Shown here one piece after another: positions 8,983-17,405 of a DNA stretch of 59,738 bases. The notes under the pieces were generated by a model. It was not told where the DNA came from and ran no database searches. It saw only the letters and a program-made list of their open reading frames with translations. The stretch comes from RGIG7213 sp045544195 (lineage in GTDB: Bacteria; Bacillota; Clostridia; Oscillospirales; CAG-272): the NCBI GenBank assembly GCA_045544195.1, contig JAZPYO010000059.1, forward strand, positions 1-59,738, given 5' to 3'. Made by a program: the position numbers and the translations under genes. The number at the start of each line of letters is the position of its first letter. Position 1 is the first letter of the stretch.

Positions 8983-9669
8983 ATGAAGAAAATACTTATT
9001 GCTGACGATGATGAAGAAATTGCCTTTCTCATATCAGATGCCTTGACGGATGAGGGATATTCCACAGTATGCGTTCACGACGGTACAGGCGCAATACAGG
9101 CTGTAAAAGACACGGTATTTGACCTTATTTTACTTGATGTTATGATGCCGAATACTGACGGGCACACCGTGTGCAGAAAAATACGCTCTGATGTAAGCTG
9201 TCCTATAATATTCGTGTCGGCAAAGAACAGAAGCGAAGATATGCTTCTCGGCTTTGATATAGGCGCTGACGATTACATCGAAAAGCCGTTTGACCTTGAA
9301 ATACTCACAGCAAAGGTCCGCGCAAGACTGAACAGCTCTGACCGACGGGCAAAAAAAGCCCCGCGCATTACCTCTTACGGCGAAATAAAGATAAATAAAG
9401 ATGAAATGCACGCAGAAAAAAACGGTATTTCCGTCTGCCTTTCGCCAAGGGAGCTGCAGCTGTTGTGCTATCTTGCCGAAAACGAGGGCAAAACGCTGTC
9501 AAAGGAAGAAATATATAAAGCAGTATGGGAAAGCGATTACGGCGACATCGGCGCCGTAGCCGTACACATAAAGCATCTGCGTGAAAAAATAGACCCAAGC
9601 GGCAAATATATAAAGACCGTCTGGGGCTCCGGATATAAATTCATCGTTCCCACGGAGGCAGGAAAATGA
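8983..9669 (+). CDS. OmpR/PhoB-family response regulator
   Basis: This 228-residue response regulator has a receiver domain (about 1-115) with acidic pocket D8/D9/D10, phosphoacceptor D52 in LLDVMMP, a conserved Lys in EKPFD and a winged-helix output domain (about 128-225; SPRELQLLCYLAENEG, then VAVHIKHLREKI and VWGSGYKF). It would bind DNA as a phosphorylated dimer. The stop overlaps the histidine-kinase start by four bases. The regulon is unknown, but co-transcription with glycosyltransferase genes and proximity to the lipoprotein array suggest envelope control. Confidence 0.95.
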   Translation: MKKILIADDDEEIAFLISDALTDEGYSTVCVHDGTGAIQAVKDTVFDLILLDVMMPNTDGHTVCRKIRSDVSCPIIFVSAKNRSEDMLLGFDIGADDYIEKPFDLEILTAKVRARLNSSDRRAKKAPRITSYGEIKINKDEMHAEKNGISVCLSPRELQLLCYLAENEGKTLSKEEIYKAVWESDYGDIGAVAVHIKHLREKIDPSGKYIKTVWGSGYKFIVPTEAGK

Positions 9670-10673
9670 AGCTTTCCGCAAAGCTCGCCATTCTTTTCAC
9701 AGCCGCATTCATAACCGACCTTGCCGTTATGCTGTGCTTTTATCTTGCCATAATAAAGGACGGCAGCGATATTTCCCTTGATGAAATAAACACTCTGCTT
9801 ACAGTGCAGATAGTGACATTGCTTGTGCTTTTTGCCGTCATTTCATTTGTTTTGAACAAGATCGTTCTGAAGCCCGTAAAAAGCCTTACGGATGAGCTTG
9901 TCGAAAACGCAGATACACCGTTTTTCAAGGACGATAACGGCTTTGAGGACATAAGACGGGGCATTGAGGAATATGCCGATGCTCTGCACAACGAAAAGCA
10001 GAAGCAAAGCAGAATAATTGCATCGATATCTCACGATATAAAAACTCCGTTAACATCAGTTATCGGATATGCGGAAATGCTGCAAAAGCCCGACATTTCC
10101 GATGAAAGACGCGAAAAATATTCAAAAATTATTTATTCAAAGGCTCACAGAATACGTAATATAATCAACGAATTTGACGATTATCTGAGTGGAGAGCTTG
10201 GCAAGCAACCGAATATACAGACCCTCAATGTCCGAAAAACGTGCGAGGAATTTACCGCGTCGCTTCGCGAGCAGTTTCCGTCCGACAAGGTGAAGATAGA
10301 CCTGTTATGCACCTGTGGCGGATATATAAATGCCGACCCTGACAGACTGTACCGCGTATTTATGAACGCAGTTTCAAACAGCGTCAGCCACGGAAAAAGA
10401 CCGCTTCTTAATTTTCACATAGCTGTAACGAAGGAAAACGGAGAATTTGTATTCGTTCTCACCGATGACGGCGTCGGCATCACGCAAGAGCAGTTAAAAT
10501 GCGTGTTTGAGCCTATGTATACGAGCGACCAGAGCAGAAGCGTCGCAGGGCTGGGACTTGCAATATGCAAGGAAATAATATCGTCATTCAACGGCGAAAT
10601 ATATGCAAAAAGCGAAAAGGACAGATATTTTTCGCTTGTATTCAAATTACCCGTCTGTCAGGATACGGAGTAA
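9666..10673 (+). CDS. Sensor histidine kinase
   Basis: This 335-residue membrane kinase has two membrane segments (about 8-30 and 45-66) joined by only about 15 residues, so it probably lacks an extracellular sensor domain and may sense the membrane or a partner protein. A HAMP-like linker precedes the phosphoacceptor H123 in SISHDIKTPLT. The ATPase domain has an N-box (NAVSNSVSHG), DDGVGIT and GLGLAICKEI. The compact architecture resembles intramembrane-sensing kinases of envelope-stress systems. It pairs with the upstream regulator through an ATGA overlap. Confidence 0.93.
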   Translation: MKLSAKLAILFTAAFITDLAVMLCFYLAIIKDGSDISLDEINTLLTVQIVTLLVLFAVISFVLNKIVLKPVKSLTDELVENADTPFFKDDNGFEDIRRGIEEYADALHNEKQKQSRIIASISHDIKTPLTSVIGYAEMLQKPDISDERREKYSKIIYSKAHRIRNIINEFDDYLSGELGKQPNIQTLNVRKTCEEFTASLREQFPSDKVKIDLLCTCGGYINADPDRLYRVFMNAVSNSVSHGKRPLLNFHIAVTKENGEFVFVLTDDGVGITQEQLKCVFEPMYTSDQSRSVAGLGLAICKEIISSFNGEIYAKSEKDRYFSLVFKLPVCQDTE

Positions 10674-10708
10674 TTTTGCTTACGGAAGGAAAGGATAACC
10701 TGTAAATA

Positions 10709-12763
10709 ATGAAAGCGACATTCAAAACCCTTTTAAAAAACCGCATCGTTTGGGCATTGTGCGCCATACTGCTGACGGTTCTTTGCGAGGTATTCATATT
10801 CAATTTTCAATCATTCAAGCTAAACGGTGACTATACGAAGATCACCCCTGAGCTTGAAAAGGCTGTTATCAGCGGATTTGACATAACAGACGACGGGCTT
10901 ATCTCAACGTCTAAAAATCCTTTTATAGAATTTACAAACGTCAACGCCGAAATAGGAACTCTGTATATCAACGCAACAGTTGAAAAGGGCGCCTGCGTTT
11001 CATATACCGTCGATTTCACCGACAGCACAAATTCCTCATACAGATTAAGGACGGGACTCGTTGACGGCAAGATAGCATACAATGCCGAAAACACGAAATA
11101 TGTTGACTGTCAGTTTTCAGGGAAGGTCGGCAAGCTGAAGATAAAATTCTCTCTTGACTCGGGCGAAACCCTCATTATAGCAAAGGACGGAATATCATTC
11201 AACAAGGATATTCCCGTAGACTTTTCGTTTTTGCGTGTCGGCGTGATACTTTTATGTGTTTTTCTCGGATATTTCCTTTTGAAAAGCCGCGCGGGCAAAG
11301 CCAATATCGAAAACGCACAGATAACGGTAAATACCGTAACAGCGCTCGTTTGCATCATAGCCTGCCTTTGCGCAATGCTTATGACTCCGAATCTGCTCGG
11401 AAAAAGCATCGCCCAGCCAAGCGGAGATCAGATAACCAAAGAGCTTGTAGACGCATTTGCCGACGGCAGATTGACTCTTGACCGTCAGGTTGAAGAGGAG
11501 CTTTTGAAGCTGAAAAATCCGTACGATTGGAGCGAAAGACTCGAAAACGGCACAACGTACGCGTGGGATCACGTAATGTTTGAAGGAAAATACTACTCCT
11601 ATTACGGAATTGCGCCTGTTGTACTGTTATTCTTACCGTTCCATCTGATAACGGGCGACTATTTTTCAACCGCGTTTGCAGTATTTCTTTTCGGCTGTAT
11701 CGGATTAATATTTCTATCACTGTTTTTCAGATCGCTTTGCCGACGCTTTTTCGGCAAAATAAGCGTCGGGATGTATACCTGCGCCCTTCTTATGCTTGTT
11801 ATAAGCTGCGGGGTCTGGTACTGCTTTATGACTCCGAACTTTTACGAAATAGCGCAGAACTGCGGATTTATGTTCGTGTGTCTTGGAGCATATTTCCTTG
11901 TATCAAGCGGAATATTCTCCGAAAACGTATCAAAGATCAAAATATGCTTATCAAGCGTATTTTTGTCCCTTGCAGTGTTGAGCCGTCCCACAACGGCGGT
12001 CTGGTGCATAGCCGCAGTAGCCTTTATTTCATTCGGCGCATTCGATATGAAAAAGGGCGGAAAAAAGGCAAAAGCTATCGTCGGATTTTTAGCGTGCGCT
12101 CTCATTCCGTTTGCTGTGATCGGCTCTGTGCAGATGATATACAATTATGCGCGGTTCGGCTCGTTTACTGACTTCGGAATACAGTATTCACTTACCATAA
12201 ACGACTTTACACGCTCGGAATACTCGCCTCAGATGGCTTTCATCGGATTTTACAATTTCCTGTTTGCTTTCCCTGTTATAAAGCCTGAATTTCCGTTTAT
12301 ATTCTCGAATTTCTCCGACCTTGGCGTAAACGGATATTACTTCATTGCAAACAGAGTTGCAATAGGTCAGTTTTTCCGCGTTATACCGACGTTTGCATTT
12401 CTGCTTTTGCCGCGCGCGGTAAGATCGCTTAAAAAGGATAAAAGGGCAGTATTCACATCACTGTGGACGCTTTGCTGCGTAATATTGCCGTGCGTGGTCA
12501 TCTATTCGATCTGGGAAAGCGGATACGGCGTAAGATACTGCGTGGACTTTTCCTGGCAGATGACAGTCGGCGCGTTTGCAATTATTTTCATTCTTTATCA
12601 GAAGAGCCAAAACGAAGCTATTAAAAAGCTGTGCCGCTATGCCCTTGCAATAAGCCTTCTTATGTGCGCGCTTGTAAACATCGCATCGTTTATAGAGTAC
12701 ATCTCGTCATCGAACGAAGCCGTTATCGCACAGCTTGCAAAAACGCTTGAATTCTGGAAATAA
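10709..12763 (+). CDS. Polytopic membrane protein, GT-C glycosyltransferase-like
   Basis: This 684-residue membrane protein has one N-terminal helix (about 9-31), an extracytoplasmic segment of about 150 residues, and about ten further hydrophobic helices. The loop after the second helix block contains YAWDHVMFEGKYYSYYGIAP, an acidic/aromatic motif reminiscent of lipid-phosphate-sugar-dependent GT-C enzymes of Gram-positives. These use polyprenyl-phosphate sugars outside the membrane. The next gene encodes the type of enzyme that makes such donors, which strengthens this reading. Specific substrate and family assignment remain inferred. It lies 35 bases after the kinase gene. Confidence 0.65.
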   Translation: MKATFKTLLKNRIVWALCAILLTVLCEVFIFNFQSFKLNGDYTKITPELEKAVISGFDITDDGLISTSKNPFIEFTNVNAEIGTLYINATVEKGACVSYTVDFTDSTNSSYRLRTGLVDGKIAYNAENTKYVDCQFSGKVGKLKIKFSLDSGETLIIAKDGISFNKDIPVDFSFLRVGVILLCVFLGYFLLKSRAGKANIENAQITVNTVTALVCIIACLCAMLMTPNLLGKSIAQPSGDQITKELVDAFADGRLTLDRQVEEELLKLKNPYDWSERLENGTTYAWDHVMFEGKYYSYYGIAPVVLLFLPFHLITGDYFSTAFAVFLFGCIGLIFLSLFFRSLCRRFFGKISVGMYTCALLMLVISCGVWYCFMTPNFYEIAQNCGFMFVCLGAYFLVSSGIFSENVSKIKICLSSVFLSLAVLSRPTTAVWCIAAVAFISFGAFDMKKGGKKAKAIVGFLACALIPFAVIGSVQMIYNYARFGSFTDFGIQYSLTINDFTRSEYSPQMAFIGFYNFLFAFPVIKPEFPFIFSNFSDLGVNGYYFIANRVAIGQFFRVIPTFAFLLLPRAVRSLKKDKRAVFTSLWTLCCVILPCVVIYSIWESGYGVRYCVDFSWQMTVGAFAIIFILYQKSQNEAIKKLCRYALAISLLMCALVNIASFIEYISSSNEAVIAQLAKTLEFWK

Positions 12764-12778
12764 AATTGAGGTAAAAAA

Positions 12779-13729
12779 ATGAAGGATACCGTAATATATC
12801 TCGTCGTTCCCTGCTATAACGAGGAGAAAATGCTCCCGATAACACAAAAAGCTCTTTCCGAGCTTCTGAACGATATGATAAGCAGAGAAAAAATATCGCA
12901 AAAAAGCCGTATGGTATTCGTGGATGACGGCTCAAAGGATAACACCTGGCAGATAATTGAGCAGTACTGCGCATCAGATCCGCTCGTAAAGGGAATAAAG
13001 CTCTCGCGCAATAAAGGACATCAGAACGCGCTTTTGGCAGGTCTTATGACGGTAAAATCCGAATGTGATGCCGCAATATCTCTCGATGCCGACCTGCAGG
13101 ACGATATAGGCGCTATTGAAAAAATGATAACCGAATACGAAAACGGCTGTGAAATAGTTTTCGGCGTGCGCAGTAAGCGTGAAAAGGACACGCTGTTCAA
13201 GCGCGCGACAGCTCGCGGCTTTTACAGAATAATGCGTTTTATGGGCGCTGACATAATTTACGATCACGCTGACTACCGTCTTATGAGCCGCCGAGCACTT
13301 GACGAATTGGAAAATTTCAAGGAGGTCAATCTGTTCTTAAGAGGAATCGTTCCGATGATCGGCTTTAAGACGGGAACCGTCCTTTACGAACGAGGCGTGC
13401 GCACACAGGGCGAAAGCAAATATCCGCTTAAAAAGATGATCGCCTTTGCCGTTGACGGCATAACATCCCTTTCAATAAAGCCAATACGCTTTATAACATT
13501 TCTCGGGCTGTTCATTCTGCTGGCAAGCGCGGCGATGCTTATATATTCACTCGTGCGTCACTTTATGGGTCATACTGTCTGGGGCTGGACATCGCTTATG
13601 GTATCCATCTGGGCGATAGGCGGACTTGAGCTGTTTGCCATAGGCATTGTGGGAGAATACGTGGGAAAGATATATCTTGAAACAAAGGCGCGCCCTAAAT
13701 TCATTGTAGATAAATACATCGGAAATTGA
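12779..13729 (+). CDS. Polyprenyl-phosphate glycosyltransferase (GT2, GtrB/DPM1-like)
   Basis: The cytosolic GT2 domain (about 1-225) has VPCYNEEKMLP, the DDGSKDNTW nucleotide-binding motif and the metal-binding DADLQDD. Two C-terminal membrane helices (about 233-255 and 270-292) follow. This architecture is typical of GtrB/YkcC-like enzymes that load glucose or a related hexose from a nucleotide sugar onto undecaprenyl phosphate. At 316 residues it is full length. With the upstream GT-C-like protein it forms a plausible surface-glycosylation pair under the same promoter as the two-component system. Confidence 0.9.
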   Translation: MKDTVIYLVVPCYNEEKMLPITQKALSELLNDMISREKISQKSRMVFVDDGSKDNTWQIIEQYCASDPLVKGIKLSRNKGHQNALLAGLMTVKSECDAAISLDADLQDDIGAIEKMITEYENGCEIVFGVRSKREKDTLFKRATARGFYRIMRFMGADIIYDHADYRLMSRRALDELENFKEVNLFLRGIVPMIGFKTGTVLYERGVRTQGESKYPLKKMIAFAVDGITSLSIKPIRFITFLGLFILLASAAMLIYSLVRHFMGHTVWGWTSLMVSIWAIGGLELFAIGIVGEYVGKIYLETKARPKFIVDKYIGN

Positions 13730-13733
13730 AAAA

Positions 13734-14243
13734 ATGAACGGAAAAAATAATATCAATATTGTTCTTGTAGAGCCCGAAATACCGCAGAATACGGGCAATA
13801 TCGCGCGCACCTGCGCCGCAGTCGGCGCGAGTCTGCATCTTGTAAAGCCGATGGGCTTTACGGTAGACGACAAAAAGCTGAAGCGCGCAGGGCTTGACTA
13901 TTGGCACTACCTTGACATCACATATTATGAAAGCCTTGACGATTTTTTAAAGCAAAACGAAAACGAGGAGCTTTTCTTCTTTACAACAAAAGCTCCTCGT
14001 AAATATACAGATGTTACATACCCGAAAAGAGTTTTTCTCGTTTTCGGAAAGGAAACGAAGGGCTTGCCTGAGCCATTGCTCTGTGCAAACCCCGAAAGAT
14101 GCGTAAGGATACCTATGAAGGACGGCTTACGAAGCTTAAATCTTTCAAACTCGGCGGCGATAGCCGTATACGAAGCCTTACGGCAGAACGATTTTGAAGA
14201 TCTGAAGGGTGACGGCGTGCCCGTCACGTTCAGTTGGGAATAA
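13734..14243 (+). CDS. trmL: tRNA (cytidine(34)-2'-O)-methyltransferase TrmL
   Basis: TrmL is a small SPOUT methyltransferase that 2'-O-methylates the wobble base of certain leucine tRNAs. The 169-residue protein has all three family motifs: EPEIPQNTGNIARTC near the N-terminus, FGKETKGLPEPLL in the middle, and IPMKDGLRSLNLSNSAAIA for the SAM knot. Only four bases separate it from the glycosyltransferase stop, so it is co-transcribed. Its last 14 bases overlap the end of the convergent PHP gene. Confidence 0.93.
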   Translation: MNGKNNINIVLVEPEIPQNTGNIARTCAAVGASLHLVKPMGFTVDDKKLKRAGLDYWHYLDITYYESLDDFLKQNENEELFFFTTKAPRKYTDVTYPKRVFLVFGKETKGLPEPLLCANPERCVRIPMKDGLRSLNLSNSAAIAVYEALRQNDFEDLKGDGVPVTFSWE

Positions 14244-15015
14244 ACTCAGAAAAATCGCCCTTTATATACTCGCCCAGCGTGTCAAAATCGGCTGATATAT
14301 CATGTGATGTGTGACTGTCAGAGCCTGCCGTGAGCTTCCGTCCGCCGAGCTGATAATAAAGCTCCAGAACGTAATTGTCGGGAAACGGAAAGCCCACGCC
14401 CTGACGGAAGCCCGAGGAATTGACCTCAAGACAAAGACCGTTTGAAATAACGGCGTTCAGTATTTTCGTTATCTGCGCTTCATATTTGCGAAGATCGAGC
14501 CTGAAGCCCGATAAATAATAGTATCTGAGCGGATATGTAAGGTGCGCCAGACAGTCGATGCCGTCAAACACGGCAACGCCGTAAAGCTCCGAAAGATACC
14601 TTTCCCAAAGCGATATGTAATCGTATTCGGAAAAGCCCCTGTAATCTATCAGCGCAAAATCCGTCACATCCTTTACGTTATGCAACGAGCCGAGAACGAA
14701 CTCAAATCCGTTTTCCTTAAGATATTTCTTTGCAAGGGCGGGATATTGCGTCGCCTGACCTAATTCAATACCGCATATCACGTTTATCTTTCCCTTGCAT
14801 TTTTCCTTTGCCTGCAAGCATTCGCGCTTGCGGTTTTCAAAATCAAACGGGGCAAATATCCCCTCTACCTCGCTGTTGACGTCAAGATGGTCTGTCAGAG
14901 CGATGGCACTCAATCCCTTTTCATACGCCGCCATTGCCGTATCGTAAGGCGATGAGCCGTGCTCTGCATCGTACGAAAAGACCGTATGGGTGTGCATATC
15001 AGCAGTTATTTTCAT
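14230..15015 (-). CDS. PHP-domain phosphatase, histidinol-phosphatase (HisJ/HisK-type) family
   Basis: This 261-residue PHP-fold metalloenzyme has the metal-ligand motifs DMHTHT (H8, H10), ALTDHLD and the C-terminal GSDSHTSHDI. The best family fit is the Bacillus-type histidinol-phosphatase, which releases phosphate from L-histidinol phosphate. No other histidine biosynthesis genes are nearby, so another phosphoester substrate is possible. Its upstream region carries a weak TTCCAA/TAATAT promoter candidate. Its 3' end overlaps trmL convergently. Confidence 0.82.
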   Translation of the reverse strand: MKITADMHTHTVFSYDAEHGSSPYDTAMAAYEKGLSAIALTDHLDVNSEVEGIFAPFDFENRKRECLQAKEKCKGKINVICGIELGQATQYPALAKKYLKENGFEFVLGSLHNVKDVTDFALIDYRGFSEYDYISLWERYLSELYGVAVFDGIDCLAHLTYPLRYYYLSGFRLDLRKYEAQITKILNAVISNGLCLEVNSSGFRQGVGFPFPDNYVLELYYQLGGRKLTAGSDSHTSHDISADFDTLGEYIKGDFSEFIPN

Positions 15016-15150
15016 ATCTGTTATCTCCGTTTTGCCGAAAGATCGGCAGCAAATATTATTCAGAATAAGAACACTTTTTATATATTATCACAGATGCTCG
15101 CGTATTGGAATACATTTAATAATTTTTTTACACAAAGAAAGGCTTGTCTT

Positions 15151-15627
15151 ATGAATTACGAAAGTATCGTATCTACCCTTAAGGAAAAGGGCTTGACAGT
15201 AACCTTTGCGGAAAGCTGTACGGGCGGCTATCTTGCAAAAATGATAACCGATATCCCCGGCTCGTCTTCTGTATTCAAGGGAAGCGTTGTGGCGTATGCA
15301 AACGAGATAAAGCACAGTCTTTTATGTGTAAAGCAGGAAACGCTTGAGCTTTTCGGCGCGGTATCACCTCAAACTGCAAGAGAAATGGCAACGGGGGCAA
15401 AAATGCTTTTTAACGCCGATATTGCCGTAAGCGTTACGGGCATTGCAGGGCCGGACGGCGGCAGCGCGGAAAAGCCCGTAGGACTCGTTTACGTGTGCAT
15501 ATCATCAAAAAACACAGAAAAGGTATACAGGCTTATGGCAAGCGACAAAAACGGACGGAGTGGAGTAAGACGTACCGTCGTGGAGCAAGTTGGAAAGCTG
15601 TTGACGGAGCTGCTTGAAAATGAGTAA
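15151..15627 (+). CDS. Nicotinamide-nucleotide amidohydrolase, CinA C-terminal family (PncC-like)
   Basis: PncC-type enzymes deamidate NMN to nicotinic acid mononucleotide in pyridine-nucleotide salvage. This stand-alone domain is 158 residues and lacks the N-terminal COG1058 domain of full-length CinA. FAESCTGG (about residues 18-25) includes the catalytic serine, and TGIAGPDGG...EKPVG is the other signature. The chosen ATG has AAAGAAAGG upstream; longer in-frame starts lie in the divergent gene's promoter region and are unlikely. It overlaps the next gene by eight bases. Confidence 0.88.
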   Translation: MNYESIVSTLKEKGLTVTFAESCTGGYLAKMITDIPGSSSVFKGSVVAYANEIKHSLLCVKQETLELFGAVSPQTAREMATGAKMLFNADIAVSVTGIAGPDGGSAEKPVGLVYVCISSKNTEKVYRLMASDKNGRSGVRRTVVEQVGKLLTELLENE

Positions 15628-16057
15628 AAAGAAGAAAAAAAAGCATCACACAAGAGTCGATACAAGATCGGAGAATCTTGAAAAAAGAAGAATAAACGGG
15701 CAGAAAATACTGATATTATTCGGTCTTTTTATCGTATTTGAGATCATATATCAATCCGTTCTTCAGCTTGAAAAAAGGCTGTGGCCGCTATATCCCGTAT
15801 CGATATACGTTTTATCCGCGATAGTGCTTGCGCTGTTCATCATATATTTTATAATGAATAAGGGGCAGCCGCGCTTACGCTATGCGCCCGACGATTTTGA
15901 CGAAAGCATTCCGCGCGAGCAAAGGCAGGCTTTGGCAGAGCAGTACAATACATTAAAGGACAGATCGAAAATACTCGTATATTTCATAGTTCCGCTATCG
16001 TTCGTTCTGGCTATTGACTATATCTTTATTTTCTTGGGAGTGGGAAGCATATGGTAA
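15620..16057 (+). CDS. Small three-helix membrane protein, unrecognised
   Basis: This 145-residue protein begins with a strongly basic tail (MSKKKKKKHHTR...), followed by two close membrane helices (about 28-45 and 57-77), an acidic Pro/Arg-containing loop of about 40 residues (YAPDDFDESIPREQRQ) and a final helix (about 118-140). The basic N-terminus should be cytosolic. No function is known to me. The ATG is preferred to a TTG six bases upstream and overlaps the previous gene's stop; it overlaps rlmH by seven bases, so the three genes are tightly coupled. Confidence 0.75.
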   Translation: MSKKKKKKHHTRVDTRSENLEKRRINGQKILILFGLFIVFEIIYQSVLQLEKRLWPLYPVSIYVLSAIVLALFIIYFIMNKGQPRLRYAPDDFDESIPREQRQALAEQYNTLKDRSKILVYFIVPLSFVLAIDYIFIFLGVGSIW

Positions 16058-16533
16058 ATATGACCGTCATTCACGTCGGAAATATCAAGGACAGATTTTT
16101 CGCAGATGCCGTTGCCGAATACGAAAAACGCATATCGGGCTTCTGTAAGATAAAAAGCATCGAAATAAAGGAAAAGCGCCCGCCCGAATCGCCGAGCGAT
16201 GCGCAAATATCTCAATTACTTGAGCAGGAGGGAGAAAAAATACTCCTCTCCCTTCCCCGCGAATGCTATAAAATAGCTCTTTGTGTTGAGGGCAAAAAAA
16301 TGTCGAGCGAAAAATTTGCCGATGTGTTGCAGCAGCTTCCGCACAAGGGCTTCAGCGAGGCGGTGTTCATAATCGGCTCGTCGTACGGTCTGTCACCGAG
16401 GGTAAAGGAAAGGTGCGATCTTCGCCTTTCTGTATCGGATATGACGTTTCCGCACCGCTTGATGCGTGTCATTCTGTCAGAGCAGATATACAGAGCCTGT
16501 ACGATATGCGCAGGAACGGAATACCATAAATAA
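16051..16533 (+). CDS. rlmH: 23S rRNA (pseudouridine(1915)-N3)-methyltransferase RlmH
   Basis: RlmH is a SPOUT methyltransferase that modifies pseudouridine 1915 in helix 69 of assembled ribosomes. The 160-residue product matches family length and has VEGKKMSSEKFA, the SAM-knot segment FIIGSSYGLS, SDMTFPHRLMRVILSEQIYRA and the terminal YHK. An ATG nine bases downstream (TVIHVGN) is an equally plausible start. The gene ends an overlapping three-gene unit before a bidirectional terminator. Confidence 0.95.
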   Translation: MVNMTVIHVGNIKDRFFADAVAEYEKRISGFCKIKSIEIKEKRPPESPSDAQISQLLEQEGEKILLSLPRECYKIALCVEGKKMSSEKFADVLQQLPHKGFSEAVFIIGSSYGLSPRVKERCDLRLSVSDMTFPHRLMRVILSEQIYRACTICAGTEYHK

Positions 16534-16538
16534 AAAAC

Positions 16539-16579
16539 GTGCAGAATATACGTTATTCAACGTATGCTCTGCACCTTTT
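16539..16579. terminator. Bidirectional terminator between rlmH and the FNT gene
   Basis: A 16-bp stem with two mismatches (GTGCAGAATATACGTT against AACGTATGCTCTGCAC) is flanked by A-rich and T-rich runs, and lies between two convergent genes. Confidence 0.8.
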
Positions 16580-16591
16580 ATTTACTTCACT

Positions 16592-17212
16592 TTACTTATT
16601 TACGGCTTTTTTCAGCAAGGGAAGAACGAGTCCGCCGAGGGTGTTTCCGAGCGTCATTATCCCAAGATAGCCAAGCGCCCTTATACTCCACGCGCCTGCT
16701 GCCGAAAAATAAAACATATTCGCTATGCAATGCTCATACGAGCAAAGGATAAAAGCCGCAACGCCTAAAAACAGACTTAAATACTTACCTATATGATGCG
16801 GATTATTTTTAAACCCGTCAACTGCTATGAATATCATCATATTGCAGAACACCGCAAGTATAAAAACGCTTAAAATACTGTCAGACAGCTTGATATCACA
16901 TAACGCTTGAGCCTTTGCGCAGACTGCCTGCCCTATCCTTGTTTGAAGTATGAGCTGTGATGACAGAAACGTACCTATAAAATTCCCAAGCCAGATGACA
17001 ACGCACGAAAGAATATAACTCGGCGGATTGTTAAACAGATAGCACACCTTTCCCGTAAACAGATCAAATCCGTTATTCACTATAACAAACAGCCCGAGCG
17101 TAAAAAACAACGCTCCCACTATCTTATTGTCAATACACAAAAAAGCCGTACCGCCGAGCGCAATGCAAAGCCCCGCGGCAGCTGCCCTTATAAACGTTTT
17201 AAGTATTTTCAC
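16592..17212 (-). CDS. Formate/nitrite transporter (FNT) family channel
   Basis: This 206-residue protein has about six hydrophobic helices and the FNT features LFTGKVCYLF (about residues 51-60) and WLGNFIGT (about 74-81). FNT pentamers conduct formate, nitrite, hydrosulfide or other small anions. It is shorter than the usual 250-280 residues because the loops and C-terminus are compact, but no helix is obviously missing. In a fermentative anaerobe formate is the likely cargo; this is inference. It has its own promoter and a possible shared operator with the divergent foldase gene. Confidence 0.85.
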   Translation of the reverse strand: MKILKTFIRAAAAGLCIALGGTAFLCIDNKIVGALFFTLGLFVIVNNGFDLFTGKVCYLFNNPPSYILSCVVIWLGNFIGTFLSSQLILQTRIGQAVCAKAQALCDIKLSDSILSVFILAVFCNMMIFIAVDGFKNNPHHIGKYLSLFLGVAAFILCSYEHCIANMFYFSAAGAWSIRALGYLGIMTLGNTLGGLVLPLLKKAVNK

Positions 17213-17246
17213 GTTTTGTTTCCGTCCTTTTTTTGCTTATGAGTAT

Positions 17247-17275
17247 ATAATACCACATACATCAGCAAAATTCAA
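17247..17275 (-). promoter_or_regulatory. Promoter of the FNT gene
   Basis: On the minus strand TTGAAT and TATTAT are separated by 17 bases, about 35 bases before the start codon. Confidence 0.7.
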
Positions 17276-17293
17276 CATAATTTTATTTTTATT

Positions 17294-17316
17294 TTGTGTC
17301 ACACAACCGTCACACA
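17294..17316. promoter_or_regulatory. Candidate operator between divergent promoters
   Basis: GTCACACA occurs twice, 11 bases apart (17298 and 17309), and the first copy is half of the palindrome TTGTGTcACACAA. The block sits 22 and 26 bases from the two divergent -35 boxes. Regulator unknown; the match to a Rex site is only partial. Confidence 0.45.
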
Positions 17317-17342
17317 CCGCGGGCAAATTTACATTTTATCAG

Positions 17343-17371
17343 TTGACATACATATTGCGTTAAGATATAAT
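17343..17371 (+). promoter_or_regulatory. Sigma-A promoter of the foldase genes
   Basis: Perfect TTGACA and TATAAT hexamers are spaced by 17 bases, about 35 bases before the foldase lipoprotein start. Confidence 0.85.
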
Positions 17372-17405
17372 TTATTGTGTTTGATATTTTGAAAGGATAA
17401 ATTGT

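Noticed and set aside
17294..17306. TTGTGTcACACAA as a Rex (NADH-sensing) operator
   Set aside because: Rex sites have a longer centre (TTGTGA-N6-TCACAA). Here the arms are nearly contiguous and the sixth base differs, so only a generic operator is proposed.
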